Assembly: GCF_964275005.1 (NCBI RefSeq)
Contig: NC_092705.1
Span: forward strand, 20,054,385-20,118,384
DNA length: 64,000 bases
Reading direction: 5' to 3'
Source of the DNA: Diadema setosum
Lineage: Eukaryota; Echinodermata; Echinoidea; Diadematoida; Diadematidae
Position 1 is the first letter of the stretch. Each line of letters starts with the position of its first letter. Shown here one piece after another: positions 1 to 12,734 of the stretch. The notes beneath the pieces are model-generated. The model worked only from the letters and a program-made list of their open reading frames with translations. It searched no databases and had not been told where the DNA came from. The translations under genes were made by a program, and so were the position numbers.

Positions 1-2014
1 TCACCCCACAATCCGTAAGTGAGGGCCAAATTCTAGCTGCAAGATATTTCAAATTCATTTCTCTTGCTGGATCATGATGATGTATCAATCAAATTAAGGA
101 CTGTTCGCCTTTTTTAGCAAATATAAAACATAAAAACCCAGACGGAGTAAAAAAAAAAAAATATATCTGCGCTGATACAATAACAAACAACTCTGCAGCA
201 TGGAAAGTTTATTTCAGTGTAGGATGGGTGTGAACACACCACCAACATTAGTTTTCTTGCTTCCCAATGATGGTATTAATTGCAGACAAACAACAAGGAC
301 GAGAAGTCGGCGTGTAGCCTATTATCTTTGGACCAGGTCCACCTTACAAGGTTCGAGACTTTTATTTTTACAAGAACACCCCTCGGAAAACAGTGTAAAT
401 GCTGCATTATTTAAGTCATTTTGTTTTTGGTTTTGGTCTTAGTGTTTGGTCATTGTTTTCCACTTAAACCAATCCCATTCATACACACACAAAACATGAT
501 AACATCAAGCACTGTTATATTGAATTAAGAAGGATAAGTTGGGTTTCAAAAAAACAACACATGAATACAAACATCAAGAGAGAAAGAAGGCTGCCAAAAG
601 TCAAATATTAGGTTCTTTTTATCTAACAGCAGGTGAGTAAGAGATAAGATTGCTTTTTGAGGAGTCTTATCAATACCAAATACAATAAATATGTACAACG
701 AATCAGGTCAATGTTTACCCTCCTCATTTCCAATGACCCCTATAGGAGGCGAAGTGTATACATTCTAATGCTACAAGGAGTTGCTTTCGAGGAACATGGC
801 CTATTACACTTTGTGATTCTCTCTCTATAATAACTGTCCAAACAATAAAAGGGCATCTAGATCGATAAAACAACATACGTTGTATAAGAAAAAGAATAAG
901 AGTTTATTTTATTGCTGTGAAAACAGAATCATTTACATTTTAGCTTGGACAGGGCTATAGAAAGTTACAAAATGACCAAGAAATCAGAGTCGTGTCTGAT
1001 ATCGTGAAGAGTGGAATAAACTCGGGTGTTTCACCTGTTTCATGAAGCCATCCATCCCGTATAGGATTGACCACGCTCTCCACCAATACATATTTGCATC
1101 TCTTTAAACAAACCAGAGTTTTGCTTGTAAGTAATATTAATCTCACCGACTTAAAAAAACATGCCAAGAAGATTTCACACTCTCGCTGATCGAATTATAA
1201 AGTATCGTCATTATAATATTACAGGGATGGTGAATAAAGACACACACATTTCAACGATTTCACTCACCATTGCCCCAAAACACATTATGCATACATTATG
1301 AATAAAATGAAATATTCATAAACTCGTTATTAATAATTTTGCCTAAAAGAGGCATGCCAGTTAAAGAGATAATGTGATTACATATCCGTTTGGCTCGCCC
1401 AAGTTAATATTTAATACCCCATACGCACACATAAGTAAACATGGTAAATGAGACACACAGAAGAGAAAAGTAACAATGCACAAAAACAACATGTCAAATC
1501 AAATGAATTCATATAGATCAAGGATGCACACGTGTGTGTGTGAGTGTGGGTGTGTGTGAGTGCGCTCCTTTTGGAAGGGAAAACCCGATTACATCGTATA
1601 CGTCACGTGTACGTGCAGTATAAGTCAGTCCCTCTTTCCCATGGAAATATGCCTAAATCACACGGGCAGAAGTTGTTATATTTTGTGTTTCTCTTTAGTT
1701 ATTAGCCATTGTCGACCACGAAACTTTATTATTATTTTGCAAAGAATGAGGCTCCCATCGTTTACCAGTTTCGATATAGGCCTACTTGCGGTAACATAAA
1801 ACCCCATGCAGAGTAATTACTGCTGTCACATCTCTAACCACAATCTCATGACCGTATTGAAGCATGGATAAGTCAGAAAGTGTTACTTCCTTAATATGAT
1901 ATCAACATGGGGAATTCCGATGTAGACGCGAGAAATTTACCAGATACTGTGGTGTATCATTTTGTAAGTCCTTGCGTTTTGTATAGTCCTTGCGTGCAGG
2001 TATTTCATGCAATG
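1..2014. other. Intergenic, nothing recognised
   Basis: I see no coding similarity, RNA gene or clear inverted-repeat element. There is a short GT-rich run near 1530-1562. The open frames here are short, AT-rich and without family resemblance. Confidence 0.6.
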
Positions 2015-3085
2015 TGTATGGGGTTTGAGTGAATGCAGCAATAATAATAATAGAACACAATCATCAGTGAAAGTTTGGGGGAAAAAAAACGGACAATCGA
2101 TTCAAGCGTGATTAATTTTAAAGTTTTCGTGCCGAACGTCATCGCTAGATGACTTTATTTTTGACAGCAATATAAAGAAAGTATAAGGAAAATTCCACAA
2201 AAATCTTTTTTTTTTTTTTTTTTCATCGACATGATGCTGTGGATTGAGTGAAAGCAGCAACATTAGTAGAACACATCAGTGAAAGTTTGAAGAAAATCGG
2301 ACAATCGATGCAAAAGTTATGAATTTTTAAAGTTTTGGTGTTGGAACCGCTGGATGAGGAGACTACTAGCGGTTATGACGTATGAGTGGACAACAATACA
2401 AAGAAACTATAAAGAAAATTCAACAGAAATTCACTTTTCTAGCATTATGAAAGAGCACTTGACTAGCCGCTTTCAGAAAGCAGGGGGAAACATTGCTACC
2501 CTTAACATATGTCAGTATCAAGTTGATGGAATTTGTAATTTTCATGAAAAATGAATTTTTGTGGAATTTTCTTTATATTTTCTTTATATTGTTGTCCACT
2601 CATACATCATAAGCTCTAGTAGTCTCTTCATCCAGCGGTTCCAACACCAAAACTTTAAAAATTCATAACTTTTGCATCGATTGTCCGATTTTCTTCAAAC
2701 TTTCACTGATGTGTTCTACTAATGTTGCAGCTTTCACTCAATCCACATTGCTCTTAGGGTTTGCGTTCCCTTTAAGGGTAATTTCATTTCCGCTACTTTC
2801 TGAAAGAGGTCTTGTAGGTCTATAAAGTCAAGCGCTCTTTCATTACACCAGAAAAGGAAAATGTGTTGAATTTTCTTTATATTTTCTTTACATTATCGTC
2901 CGACGTCATGAACTGTAGTATAGTCTTCTTATCCAGTGATGACGTCACCGAAACTTATAAAAATACATAACTTTTGGATCGATTGTGCGATGTTCCTCAA
3001 ACTTTCACTGATGTTTTATACTATATTATCATAGCTGCTTTCACTCAATCCTATAATACTTGGGTCACGTTATACGTTCCTTTAA
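2015..3085. repeat. Nested foldback (inverted-repeat) element, family A
   Basis: An inner hairpin has arms at about 2241-2436 and 2548-2744. They match as inverted repeats over roughly 196 bp with only about ten mismatches by eye. Outside them lie two more diverged copies of the same arm: 2020-2200 in the forward sense and 2790-3070 in the reverse sense. The layout is therefore arm, hairpin, arm, as if a younger copy had landed in an older one. Each arm contains the words 'agtgaaagtttga' and 'ggacaatcgat'. No protein is encoded. A further copy lies at 15905-16330. This is a non-autonomous foldback or MITE-type DNA element; the transposase group is unknown. Confidence 0.85.
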
Positions 3086-5956
3086 ATGAAACCAATGTGG
3101 ATTATTATGAATAATGTCACACGGTAATCAAAGTGAAATATTTGATACCACTTTTCCAACTTTTCATAATGTTTATTAAATGTAGTTACTAGATCTTGTC
3201 CATTATGTGAATACATCAAAATGAAATAAAAAGTGGTTGCAGTTTCATTGAAATAGGAAACAAAATATTCCCAAGAATCTTGTGTAATCTTGCATGAAGT
3301 TCAGTCATGTGTTGTCAGAAAACATCTTCCAGAGCTTATTATTCCATTATAAATGATATGTGAATTATACATAGGATAATGGTGATAATAGAAATGCTAG
3401 TCCATCAACATAAAAGTCTCCCTTTTTAACCCGAACCTGAACGCAATCTTTGCATTGGATTGTATTGAATGAATTAATGATTTGAATTGTATTGATTGAT
3501 TTTACAATTAAATACTTTAAAAATTCAATCTTACTTCATGATCGAGATGACTGTTTTAGAACAAAAATATTTGAACAACGCGGACTGATAGAAAATTCAT
3601 CAAAATCGGGTCCAAAGTAATGAGAATTCTTTTAAATAAAATTTTCAAGAGTAAAGAATTTGAGAAATTTTTAAACTATATTCAATTGTCAGAGCGATAC
3701 CAGCTGCCATCAGTGAACAGGCATTAAATAATGTGATGAAGACACCCCCTCCCTGCAAGGAAAATCAACACGCAGCCAAACAACAACAAATTCATAACTT
3801 TTCATTAAACAATGCATTTTCTTTTTCGATTGAGTCTATAGGTACGGTGATCATAAACATGGTGATCACTGAAAACTTCATATAACTTTGGCACAGTGGC
3901 ACAGTGTTATGCCAGATGTTTTTCCACATTTTAATTCTATTATTTTTATCATTAATAGTTTTACTTATGAATTTATTTATTTTTGCTACTGATGTAATAT
4001 GAATTTGCGGAGCTGGACCTCTTGCAGCAAGATTAGTATAAAATGTATAGGCATCCGAGTCCCGTTCAACGTGTCGTATCTTAATATCCTTGGAGCATCT
4101 TTATGTCAAAGTCATGAGTTATAATGTTTGACAAGGGACTCAGTAAAGGCGATCTGAAGATAAGTCCTTGATAAACGTGCTCATGTCATGTGTCGGTGTA
4201 GGCATAGGCCTATACTTGCAATCAGGTCTGAGTATTTAGGTTGTCAAAAACATCAGATAATTATCTTTATCCCCGATAAACCAAACCAGGGAGGTGGGGG
4301 AAAGAACCTCCCTGATCAAACATTCCAGTTTGTCAACCTTGATTGTGTAATATGAGAATTCTGCTGAATCTCAGATTTTGTGAGGAGTATATGACCTAAT
4401 AATAGGCCTACATCTATTTATATTTGAACTGTCATCATGCAATATGACGACAAAGAGCATTCTAAGAAAGGACGTGGCCCTTTTTGCCTAGTGTCAGACT
4501 CGTGGACCTTCTTTCCTCATGGGATGTATGAACTCGTGGCCTGTATGACTCGTGGGTGTCGAACTCGTGACGTGCACCCGAGTAACCGAGCAGAAAACTT
4601 GCTGTTGAAAGAGGCCTCCCACCTCCCATATAGTTTTCTTACCAGCAATGGTATCTGTGTACGTGTATCTATGCAGTAACAAATGACCCTGCTTTCTACA
4701 TAGTGGTAAAAAATTTCAGGTAAATCACACAACGTTATGACAATTTTTATTATACCGGTGTTTGTGTAATACACCTGTTTATACCCAGCATCAGTACCTG
4801 TAAAGAGACTGGTCATTAATGACCCAAATGCACATAATATAGTCGTATCAAAGATACGAAAGTATAGGCTACAGGAGACGGCTGTTATCCCTATTGCTGA
4901 ATTTCTCTATCCCAATGGTCTTTATTTTATCCATGTAGTCTACTATTTATCTTGATCAGTCTTCGTTTTTACAATAGTGTTCCCCTCAACTCTCGCTTTG
5001 AAGTGAATCATGTTAGTGCTTGAAAATTCTTCTTATTGACACTGCATGTGTATATAGGTGAGGCAATTTCGCGTAAGATTAGGTGCTCACCTCCCTGGAT
5101 TAAAAAAACAAATATAGGCCCTATACCTCACGCATATTACCGTATGTTTATCATTACAAGGAGGTGTGTTCATGGGGATCGCCTACCTTCTCGGTGACGA
5201 TCTAATGTGTTTGGCAGCAAGAATTCAGCTTACTGTATAGCCTGTTATGGATGACATCTGCCAAATTGAATAATCACAAGAATAAAATAAAGTGTTCTGT
5301 CCATTCGCTACCCCCTTCGTCGAAAATGAAGCTCTGTAACGTTTAACTTAGATTTCTTTCTTGGAAAGGACAAACGGGTTATAGAAAGGCAAACAAAGAG
5401 AAAGACGCGTCGCCTACGAGTACGATTAGTGCTCGCAAAAATCAATACACTTGTCAATATTTTTGCCTGTACTGTTTGAATCGCGGGATTAGTCTAAATA
5501 AACAGACCCTTCATACGTAAGAAGATAAAAGAACATGGCAGCCGGGCAATGTTATCGTTGCTTGACTTTCTCATTATTATTGCTCAAATTATATTATTTT
5601 AAATTTATTTAATTAAATTATCAAATTATTATATTAAATCTATAATCTACTGGCGAAGCGACCGGACGGGGGATACCCTTCTTCTACACGAGAATACTTT
5701 GGCATTTTTAGAACTGAAATTCAACAATCTGCTGCACTCTTTTTGAGGATTTTGGCAAAGTTTCAACAAAAAAATGTAAGACAATACATATTCATCGTAA
5801 AGAGTAGCCATAACTACAACGTATTATAAAATAAGGAATTTCATTCAAGTGATGGACCCTCCAAGCCACTGGGGCTGGGGGGGGGGGGGTGGGTGGGTGG
5901 GGAGTTCATCGACGTTCCCGTTTAAATTACGAAATTACATTATTGGAAGCCCGGAA
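3086..5956. other. Intergenic, little recognised
   Basis: No gene is recognised. At 4283-4316 a small hairpin ('gggaggt' ... 'acctccc') resembles others at 9076-9122 and near 20955. A G-rich run lies at 5874-5900. The short open frames around 4437-4816 overlap each other on both strands and show no family features. Confidence 0.5.
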
Positions 5957-6140
5957 AATGGAAGCCATTGAACTCGTACAGGTCAACAAGCCGTGGATCA
6001 CTCGTGAACTCTCCCAACATGAACAGGTCTGTATACGACAGATCAACAAAACATTAAAATATGGAAGCCAATGAACTCGTATACATCCTGAACAGGTCAA
6101 CAAGCCATGGATTACTTGTGAACTCTCGCGACATGCGGAA
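5957..6140 (+). repeat. Two-copy imperfect tandem duplication
   Basis: A segment of about 90-100 bp beginning 'atggaagcca' and containing 'aggtcaacaagcc' and 'tgaactctc' occurs twice in tandem (about 5957-6050 and 6060-6140), with substitutions and small indels. The first copy is open for 61 codons but there is no sign that it is a gene. Confidence 0.6.
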
Positions 6141-6454
6141 CTCGGAAATGCGAACGCGCTTGTTTATATATCAGAGTTTCATAATAAAAGAAGCATACCA
6201 ATGCAGTAACTCCTTATTATTAACACCGAATACATAGAAACACGGTTGCCTCTGTACTGTAGCCATTACCAATATACCCCACACCTTCGGAACTAATCAA
6301 AGCCCCTTTTCCCCTCATCTTCTTGGCGCAGATAGTATTTCTTGTTCCCATCTGCTTTGTTATCATAATTTTCTTCTTTTAATAGCTAATCATGCAGGAA
6401 ACAGCGAGCCATGCAATGTCATGGTATTCATTATTATAACATGATTCCATTTTC

Positions 6455-6508
6455 TGGTTTTTATTATTATTATTATTATTATCATTATTATTATTATTAT
6501 CATTATTA

Positions 6509-6554
<46 letters not shown>

Positions 6555-6593
6555 CATTACTATTATTATTATCATTATTATCATTATTATTAC

Positions 6594-6650
<57 letters not shown>

Positions 6651-6672
6651 CATTATTATCATTATCGTTATT
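6455..6672. repeat. (TTA/TCA)n microsatellite, tail of a LINE copy
   Basis: About 215 bp of almost pure TTA/TCA trinucleotides. It abuts the 3' end of the minus-strand LINE fragment at 6676-7420, so it probably grew from the simple-sequence tail made at insertion. The poly-Ile and poly-Tyr open frames across it are artefacts. Confidence 0.9.
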
Positions 6673-6675
6673 ATT

Positions 6676-7420
6676 GTTTAATCATGACTTTATTCAAGTT
6701 CAAGGAAGTGTTAGAATGACATGTATACAAAAGAACCAGGTCCACCGTTTCATTCAAAACGAATGGCAGGTTAAGACACGTACTTGAGGTACAAAAAACA
6801 ATATTGGAGTTTACATTACTGCAACACAAAACATGCATATCACATAAACACATAAACTGTCAAATATCAACCAATCAATCAAATATCAATACAGTTACTA
6901 TTTCTACATTACAATAACAACAGTGGTGTAATCATCTTCCACAATATTAATACAATAATCCTCGTTAAAAATGATGAAATAATACAAACATAATACATAA
7001 TCCTTATTATCATCATCATCATCATCTCTTTTAATCTTCACCAACTTAAATCTTTATTTTGCTCTGTGCCCCATAACCCCCACCACCTATTATAATAATC
7101 AAAACCCATCTTTGCGACTATATTGTAAACCATTTTCGACATAAGACAAAAAATTATAAACAGAAAATTCTGCATTTTTTTTTTCAATTTCCGATTCACC
7201 CATACCTAACAGTGTATAACAATAATCTCATCTCAGCTTTCCGAACATATCATTTTGACCTCAGATTCATTTCCCTTCCCAACAGAACAAAACACAAAAA
7301 GATCCGTACGAAATCCAAACCAGCCGCAGTGATAAAATAAAATATCACCTATCTATCCCCATCTCCTACCTGAGGTATACCCTCCTCCTCCCCCCCCCTT
7401 CCCCCTCCCCCTCTGCATTG
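6676..7420 (-). mobile_element. LINE 3' end (QGDP-type family), 5'-truncated
   Basis: Read on the minus strand, this segment matches the 3' untranslated region of the LINE at the right edge (61212-61920) along about 700 bp. Both begin at 'gtttaatcatgacttt' and share 'gtccaccgtttcattca' and 'acgaatggcaggtta'. Similarity stops near 7420, close to where the other copy enters the ORF, so this copy is 5'-truncated and has no coding sequence. Its 3' end meets the trinucleotide microsatellite. Confidence 0.85.
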
Positions 7421-8260
7421 CAACCAATACCGCATAATTATTAACCATAGACACCTGCGCTCATATATTATTATACAAACAATGAATATCTATATCAATT
7501 ATGATATACCTCAAACAATATTCTGATATTATATCACATACACAACACAAACAAGTTACAAACAAAATGATTATGAACAGACGGACAGACCGGCAAACAT
7601 AATCGTATACTGTACTTCCACTTCGACTTCGAGGGAAAAACATGGTGGATGTGAATATTGATAACTGTAATTAAATCCTCTAGATCTAGGTGCCGTACCT
7701 CCCCCCAAGCTCTCTCTTTTCTGGCATAAAATATCGAAAAAGAGGAGAGTATGGCGAGTTTAGAGAGTGTCTGAAGAAAATTCATTCGGACGAATCTTGT
7801 TTTCAGAATTCGTTTTAAACGATTCATTACCCCGGTCTATTAGGCCCCTTGCACCGACTTCTATCGCATAGAATGACACTGAGTATATACCCTTATCCTG
7901 GATATCCCGTACAATGTTGAACTATACTTTTCTACTTTCCTTTGATGTACATCCTCGAGGTTCATTTCAAAGGGAACAGTTATAGTTCAACAATCGTGGG
8001 ATTACCATCTTGTTCTTCTTCCCTTAAGATAACTAAATCTGGGCGCAAACTTGTAGTGAGAATATGGGGAGGTATGGGGAGGTATACATGGTCCCTTTGG
8101 ACAGATTTTCAAGAAATATCTAATACATAACCCTCAGCAGATTGTTATACTATTAATATTATTATTATTATTATCATCATCATCTTTACGATTATTGTAA
8201 TACTATAGTATTACTACTAGTACTACTACTACTACTAGTAATAGTTATTATTATTATTAC

Positions 8261-8293
<33 letters not shown>

Positions 8294-9075
8294 TATCTTT
8301 ATTATTGTTATGAATTAATTAGGGCCTACATACAATGTAATTTAATTTATTTATTTTTTATTTTTTTATTTATTTATTTATTTATTTTTTTTTTTTTTTG
8401 GGGGGGGGTCTATAATGTTACCCTGGTTCATTGCTCTTTCCCTGTTTATTCATTTCTTTTATTTATTACAGCAACCAATCTCTTAGACATTGCTCCTAAA
8501 CGAGTGCATAACAGATAAGACGTCGTCATACAATGACATCTAAAATTCCCGTTTGTATGATCAACAACCAAAACCCACCATACCTGACCTTTATCAGACA
8601 ACCCAAGTTACACTACACTGCGATATGGTCCAAAGGTTTAGTATAGTTTTGACACATTCAAAGAAGGATCATCATACCGAATCCGCACATGGTAATAAAA
8701 TAAACAAAGAAGAGGATAATGAACGCTGATTGAAAAGAGCAGGGGGAAAAAGATCATGCCTAAAAGGACATTACATAAAACGTGAATGTTTCATATCTGA
8801 ATGATAATGATAGTCAAGACGGGTGAGAAGCAAGAGAAAAAGAAAGAAAGAAAGAAAAATTCGCTGTCACAGTCATGTTAGCCACCTATATACATGCAAA
8901 CTGAGTTTAGCACGTGTATTGAGTGTAAACAGCATAAATCAGGGAAACTTGGACAGCCTTGGAATGAGACTATATGGTACAACGCACGTATGCTCAGCGA
9001 TCGCGTGCAAACTGACATCCCGATTCGGAGAAAATGACTTCTGAGGTGCCCCTCGTCGACCTGTCATGCCCCCTC
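7421..9075. other. Intergenic with microsatellites
   Basis: No gene is recognised. ATT/ATC/ACT trinucleotide runs occupy about 8148-8312, and an A/T-rich 'ttta' run followed by poly-T and poly-G occupies 8337-8408. 7380-7420 is a C-rich run. Confidence 0.5.
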
Positions 9076-9122
9076 CTCCTTATACCAAGGAGGTATGAGA
9101 GAACACCTCCTTGCTTATACCC
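9076..9122. repeat. Short hairpin with 'ccaaggaggt' arms
   Basis: 'ataccaaggaggt' is followed after a short loop by 'acacctccttg'. This forms a stem of about 10-12 bp flanked by 'ttata' on both sides. Related short hairpins lie at 4283-4316 and near 20955. Probably a remnant of a small inverted-repeat element. Confidence 0.5.
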
Positions 9123-9456
9123 ACCCCAGTCTGTTCTTTTCAAGACATGACACATTTCCGTGTTCCATATTTCTTTTACTTAGTACCAGTTAACATCCGA
9201 AGGTTATCAGTAAAAAAAGACAGAATGCTTTCTCTTGAAATTATTTTTGTAATCATTTTCACCGGATCGCAATCACTATGTAAAATGGAGCAGGGTTTTC
9301 ACTCATTTTAATTTTACTTTCGGGTTACATCGGGCAGTTTGATTTTATGAAATAAAATTATGGTGATTTTTGCAGGAGTTCATCGCATAGTTACACAGTT
9401 AGCGCCTACACCTGTATAATACAGCTCCACGAGAGATGCAAAGGATTGGAAACATT

Positions 9457-9845
9457 TTAAAGGTCTTGTTTACCTTTGGGAGCAGCGATTATTTTTTTTT
9501 TCAAGATATCACATTTGATGCATACGTGTAGGTCTGTTGTACCACATAACATCCTACCATGTAGATTTTTTTTTTTTTTTTTTTGCAATAAAGCCTAAAA
9601 TATAAGGAGATATCAGTATTTTTCTCATTAAATCGTAACTGCAGACAGTTTAGTCTCGGAACATGTTTATTATGACTATTGTTTTTTTTTTTTTTTGGTG
9701 TATTTAACAATACTTAACATCGATTATATACGCATTCAATTTTTTTACAGTGATTGTTTATATCCCTAAATCATATTTTAGAACTATTTTAAAACACTAA
9801 TGCTGGATTGTTGTTTCTTCTGCAAATGGTAAATTATGCCTTTAA
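9457..9845. mobile_element. MITE family B, copy 1
   Basis: The ends are inverted repeats: 'ttaaaggtcttgtttacc' at the left and 'ggtaaattatgcctttaa' at the right. Collinear with the element at 57720-58051, sharing 'gtgtaggtc', 'gcctaaaatataag' and 'ttttagaactatttt'. Long T runs inside probably expanded later. No coding capacity. The ttaa/ta-type ends fit a non-autonomous DNA transposon. Confidence 0.8.
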
Positions 9846-12340
9846 AGGCAAGCAGTCAGAATGATCACTTAAAAATACGGTGCTGGAAAGTCTGATGCTT
9901 CTGGTATGTATACAACCTTCCTTCCCAACTGGTCCCGTTCCCATTGTTTATAAGTTACATTGTGAATAGTATTTATATGCCATTATATTTTGCCATTCCA
10001 GTCATTTAGAGCTCTAAAGCATGTGATTGATGTTGTTAATTGATGAAGTTCTCAGTTGATTTTATTTTGTTATTCTTTGGTACAGTGTATATTGTTTGAA
10101 GTGTTGTTGGATCATTCAAAGCATATATAGATCTGCTTCTTTTGCTTTTGGCCTTTTCGTGTAATTAGAGATTACAAACACACACACACTGGACATAGTA
10201 ACACACATACATACATGCACACACGTGCACACACACAGAGACATACATGTACACTCGTGCACACATACACACATACATACATGCACATACGTGCACACAC
10301 AAACACTTAAAATTTTGTAGGCATACAGCTATTCATACACCCTATAACAGACGTTGAATTTTGATTTCTGAATTTTCATGCATTCAGAAATTACACACAC
10401 ACACACACAAACTTAAACCTCCTTAATTAACTTAACATGGATTTTAAAACTTACAGATCTGCATGTGTAACGTATCACATTTAGCTTTTATTTTCTCATT
10501 TTCATACATTCAGAGATTACACACAACGGGCACACACACACACATTATAATTAACTCCATTTCAAAAACTCATCTATGTTTTTGGAGTTTCAGTACATGT
10601 ACTTCTTGCTCTCGTGTCTCTACTGTTCTAGACAACACCAGCGTTCCGAGAAGATGAATTTTTGACGGGGTTCCACTGTGAAGACACTACAGACACGTGT
10701 CATGGAGATAGGAACATGTCAGCCTTCCAATAATGAAAACTTGAATGCACCAAGTCACAGATAACAACGTTTCCATTTCTCTCTCTCTCATATATACTCT
10801 CTCCTTCTCTCTTATTTGCTCTCTATTCATATCAACTCATAATCCACGGACAGACAACTAACATGTCAACTAAGTACACTTACTTTGTTTATAACATGAT
10901 AGAAAATACTTTATTTTTTTTTTTCATTAATAACAAAATGGAAGTATTGTGAGTTGCAAAATAACATGCTCATTAATATTTCATCAAATTAGTCGTCGAT
11001 AAACTCACAATGGTACCACTTCGTCTTGCGTTCAATACATTTTTACATTTTGCATTGCGAGATGACAAACATTTCAACGAACTTTTAACTACAAAATTTA
11101 TACTGTAATCTCCATTTCCAATAGTTGTCTGTAAACCCTGTATATAGTGTCACTTTTAGTGAGATACACTCATGCAAACCCGTGTATAGAGCCACGCTAA
11201 AAAAGCATCAGGACATGGCTGCTTCAAAACTTATCCTAAATCCATCATTACTTTCTTGTCTGGCCTTACATTCATCGAGTTACACGGACCATTTTATCGG
11301 CTTATAACTGGAATGAAAACTAACACACAATAACTATTGGAGGAGATGAAGTTAATTTCAGTTTAGTACTAAAATAAATGCTCCATGTCAGACATAACAA
11401 CTTATGTGATTGTCAGAAAGCATTAGATTTCTAGGTGCTTCATTAATACTCACATGAAAGTTTCTATAATATAAATGATCTATAAAAGCCTTATTGCGCA
11501 GGTAGCCTATATTAAACCCTATAACGCAGTACAGCTCTTCAAGAAATTCAAGGAAGTGTCCTACATTATTAATTGCATGTCACATGGAATAATTCATGTT
11601 GAATATCAGCTTCATTTACATCATGAACATAACATTTCCAGCACCAACGTCTCATTTTGTCACTTATCAATATTTCAAAATAAAATGCACGAAGTGTAAC
11701 ATTTTTGTTGAGAGGTCATGAGACATGTGGCAACAATGCAGTTCTGCCAGCTAAAAATATCCCATAATCATATGCAGGAAATCCCGATGAGCCTACTGAC
11801 GTTTGCGCATGGGCAGAAGAGAGCGGCCAATAACCAGGCGACTATACCTGCCTGGAACATGCCTCGACACAATGAAAGGGAATATACCAACAGTGCATCG
11901 ACAAACCCTGCGACGCTTCCCCGCTACGTGAACCTGCACGGCAAGCGGAGTGGGATTTTGTTGTCCGCTCTTGAACAAAAGACACAAAATGTAAAAATTT
12001 CCATCATTTGGGAATGAAAAAAGGAACAAAATTTGCTGCATACCAAAAGGCTTTTTTTTTCTATTAGCAAATTTAGCATGGACAGCAACAAGAATTGTGG
12101 TACATTGTATATTGGTTCACAGGAATTTGCACATTTCAAGAGCTCGGAAATCACCAGTGTCGAGCACTGATCAATGTTCCATACGACAGCTCCCAGGTCC
12201 CATATCAATGCTGATTACTAGTACGTTATTGTTTTTAATCATCATGTACATGTAGATATCTAGACCCCATAGAAATGAAACAAATTGTCTGTGTGGGCGT
12301 CTAGCTCAAGATACTGCAGGCCTAATATGTTTTCTGGTTG
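9846..12340. other. Intergenic with CA-rich simple repeats
   Basis: CA-rich cryptic simple sequence lies at 10176-10310, 10394-10410 and 10530-10545. 10780-10815 is CT-rich. The open frames here are low-complexity or featureless. From about 12000 the sequence may belong to the flank of the MID1IP1-like gene. Confidence 0.5.
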
Positions 12341-12356
12341 TACAAATACACCGATC

Positions 12357-12362
12357 TTTATT
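12357..12362 (-). promoter_or_regulatory. Candidate polyadenylation signal for the MID1IP1-like gene
   Basis: Minus-strand AATAAA about 370 bp downstream of the stop codon. It is the first canonical signal I noticed in that direction. It would give a 3' UTR of roughly 0.4 kb. Confidence 0.35.
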
Positions 12363-12734
12363 TTTTTCTTCAATCAAGACCTTTGGCTTTAGAGCCAACG
12401 CTTAATTCCTGCTTTGTGTCTCATCCAAGCTAAATCGGCACCAATCATTCTGTACAGATTATCTCCGTGTGTAAAGTGTGCAGTAATAGCATGTGGTATA
12501 AAATTCTAAGATACAGTGTATCTGCAAAGAAAGCACGTATACAAACCCGGACAGATCATCTAGTTCATGAATAGTTTTATGTCATACATGACTCTGCAGA
12601 AGACTGCATTCGTATGGTTTCAAATTCAATGCAAGCGGCACATTCATCAAATAATATACGGTTGGTGTCCATATGATTGTAATAAACAGGAAGAAAATAA
12701 GCCTGTTCTCCGAGTAATAAACACGTCAAGTTTG

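Noticed and set aside
6390-6719. Long poly-isoleucine and poly-tyrosine reading frames on both strands
   Set aside because: They are translations of a TTA/TCA microsatellite.
10116-10298. Cysteine/valine-rich 60-codon minus-strand frame
   Set aside because: Translation of CA-rich simple sequence.
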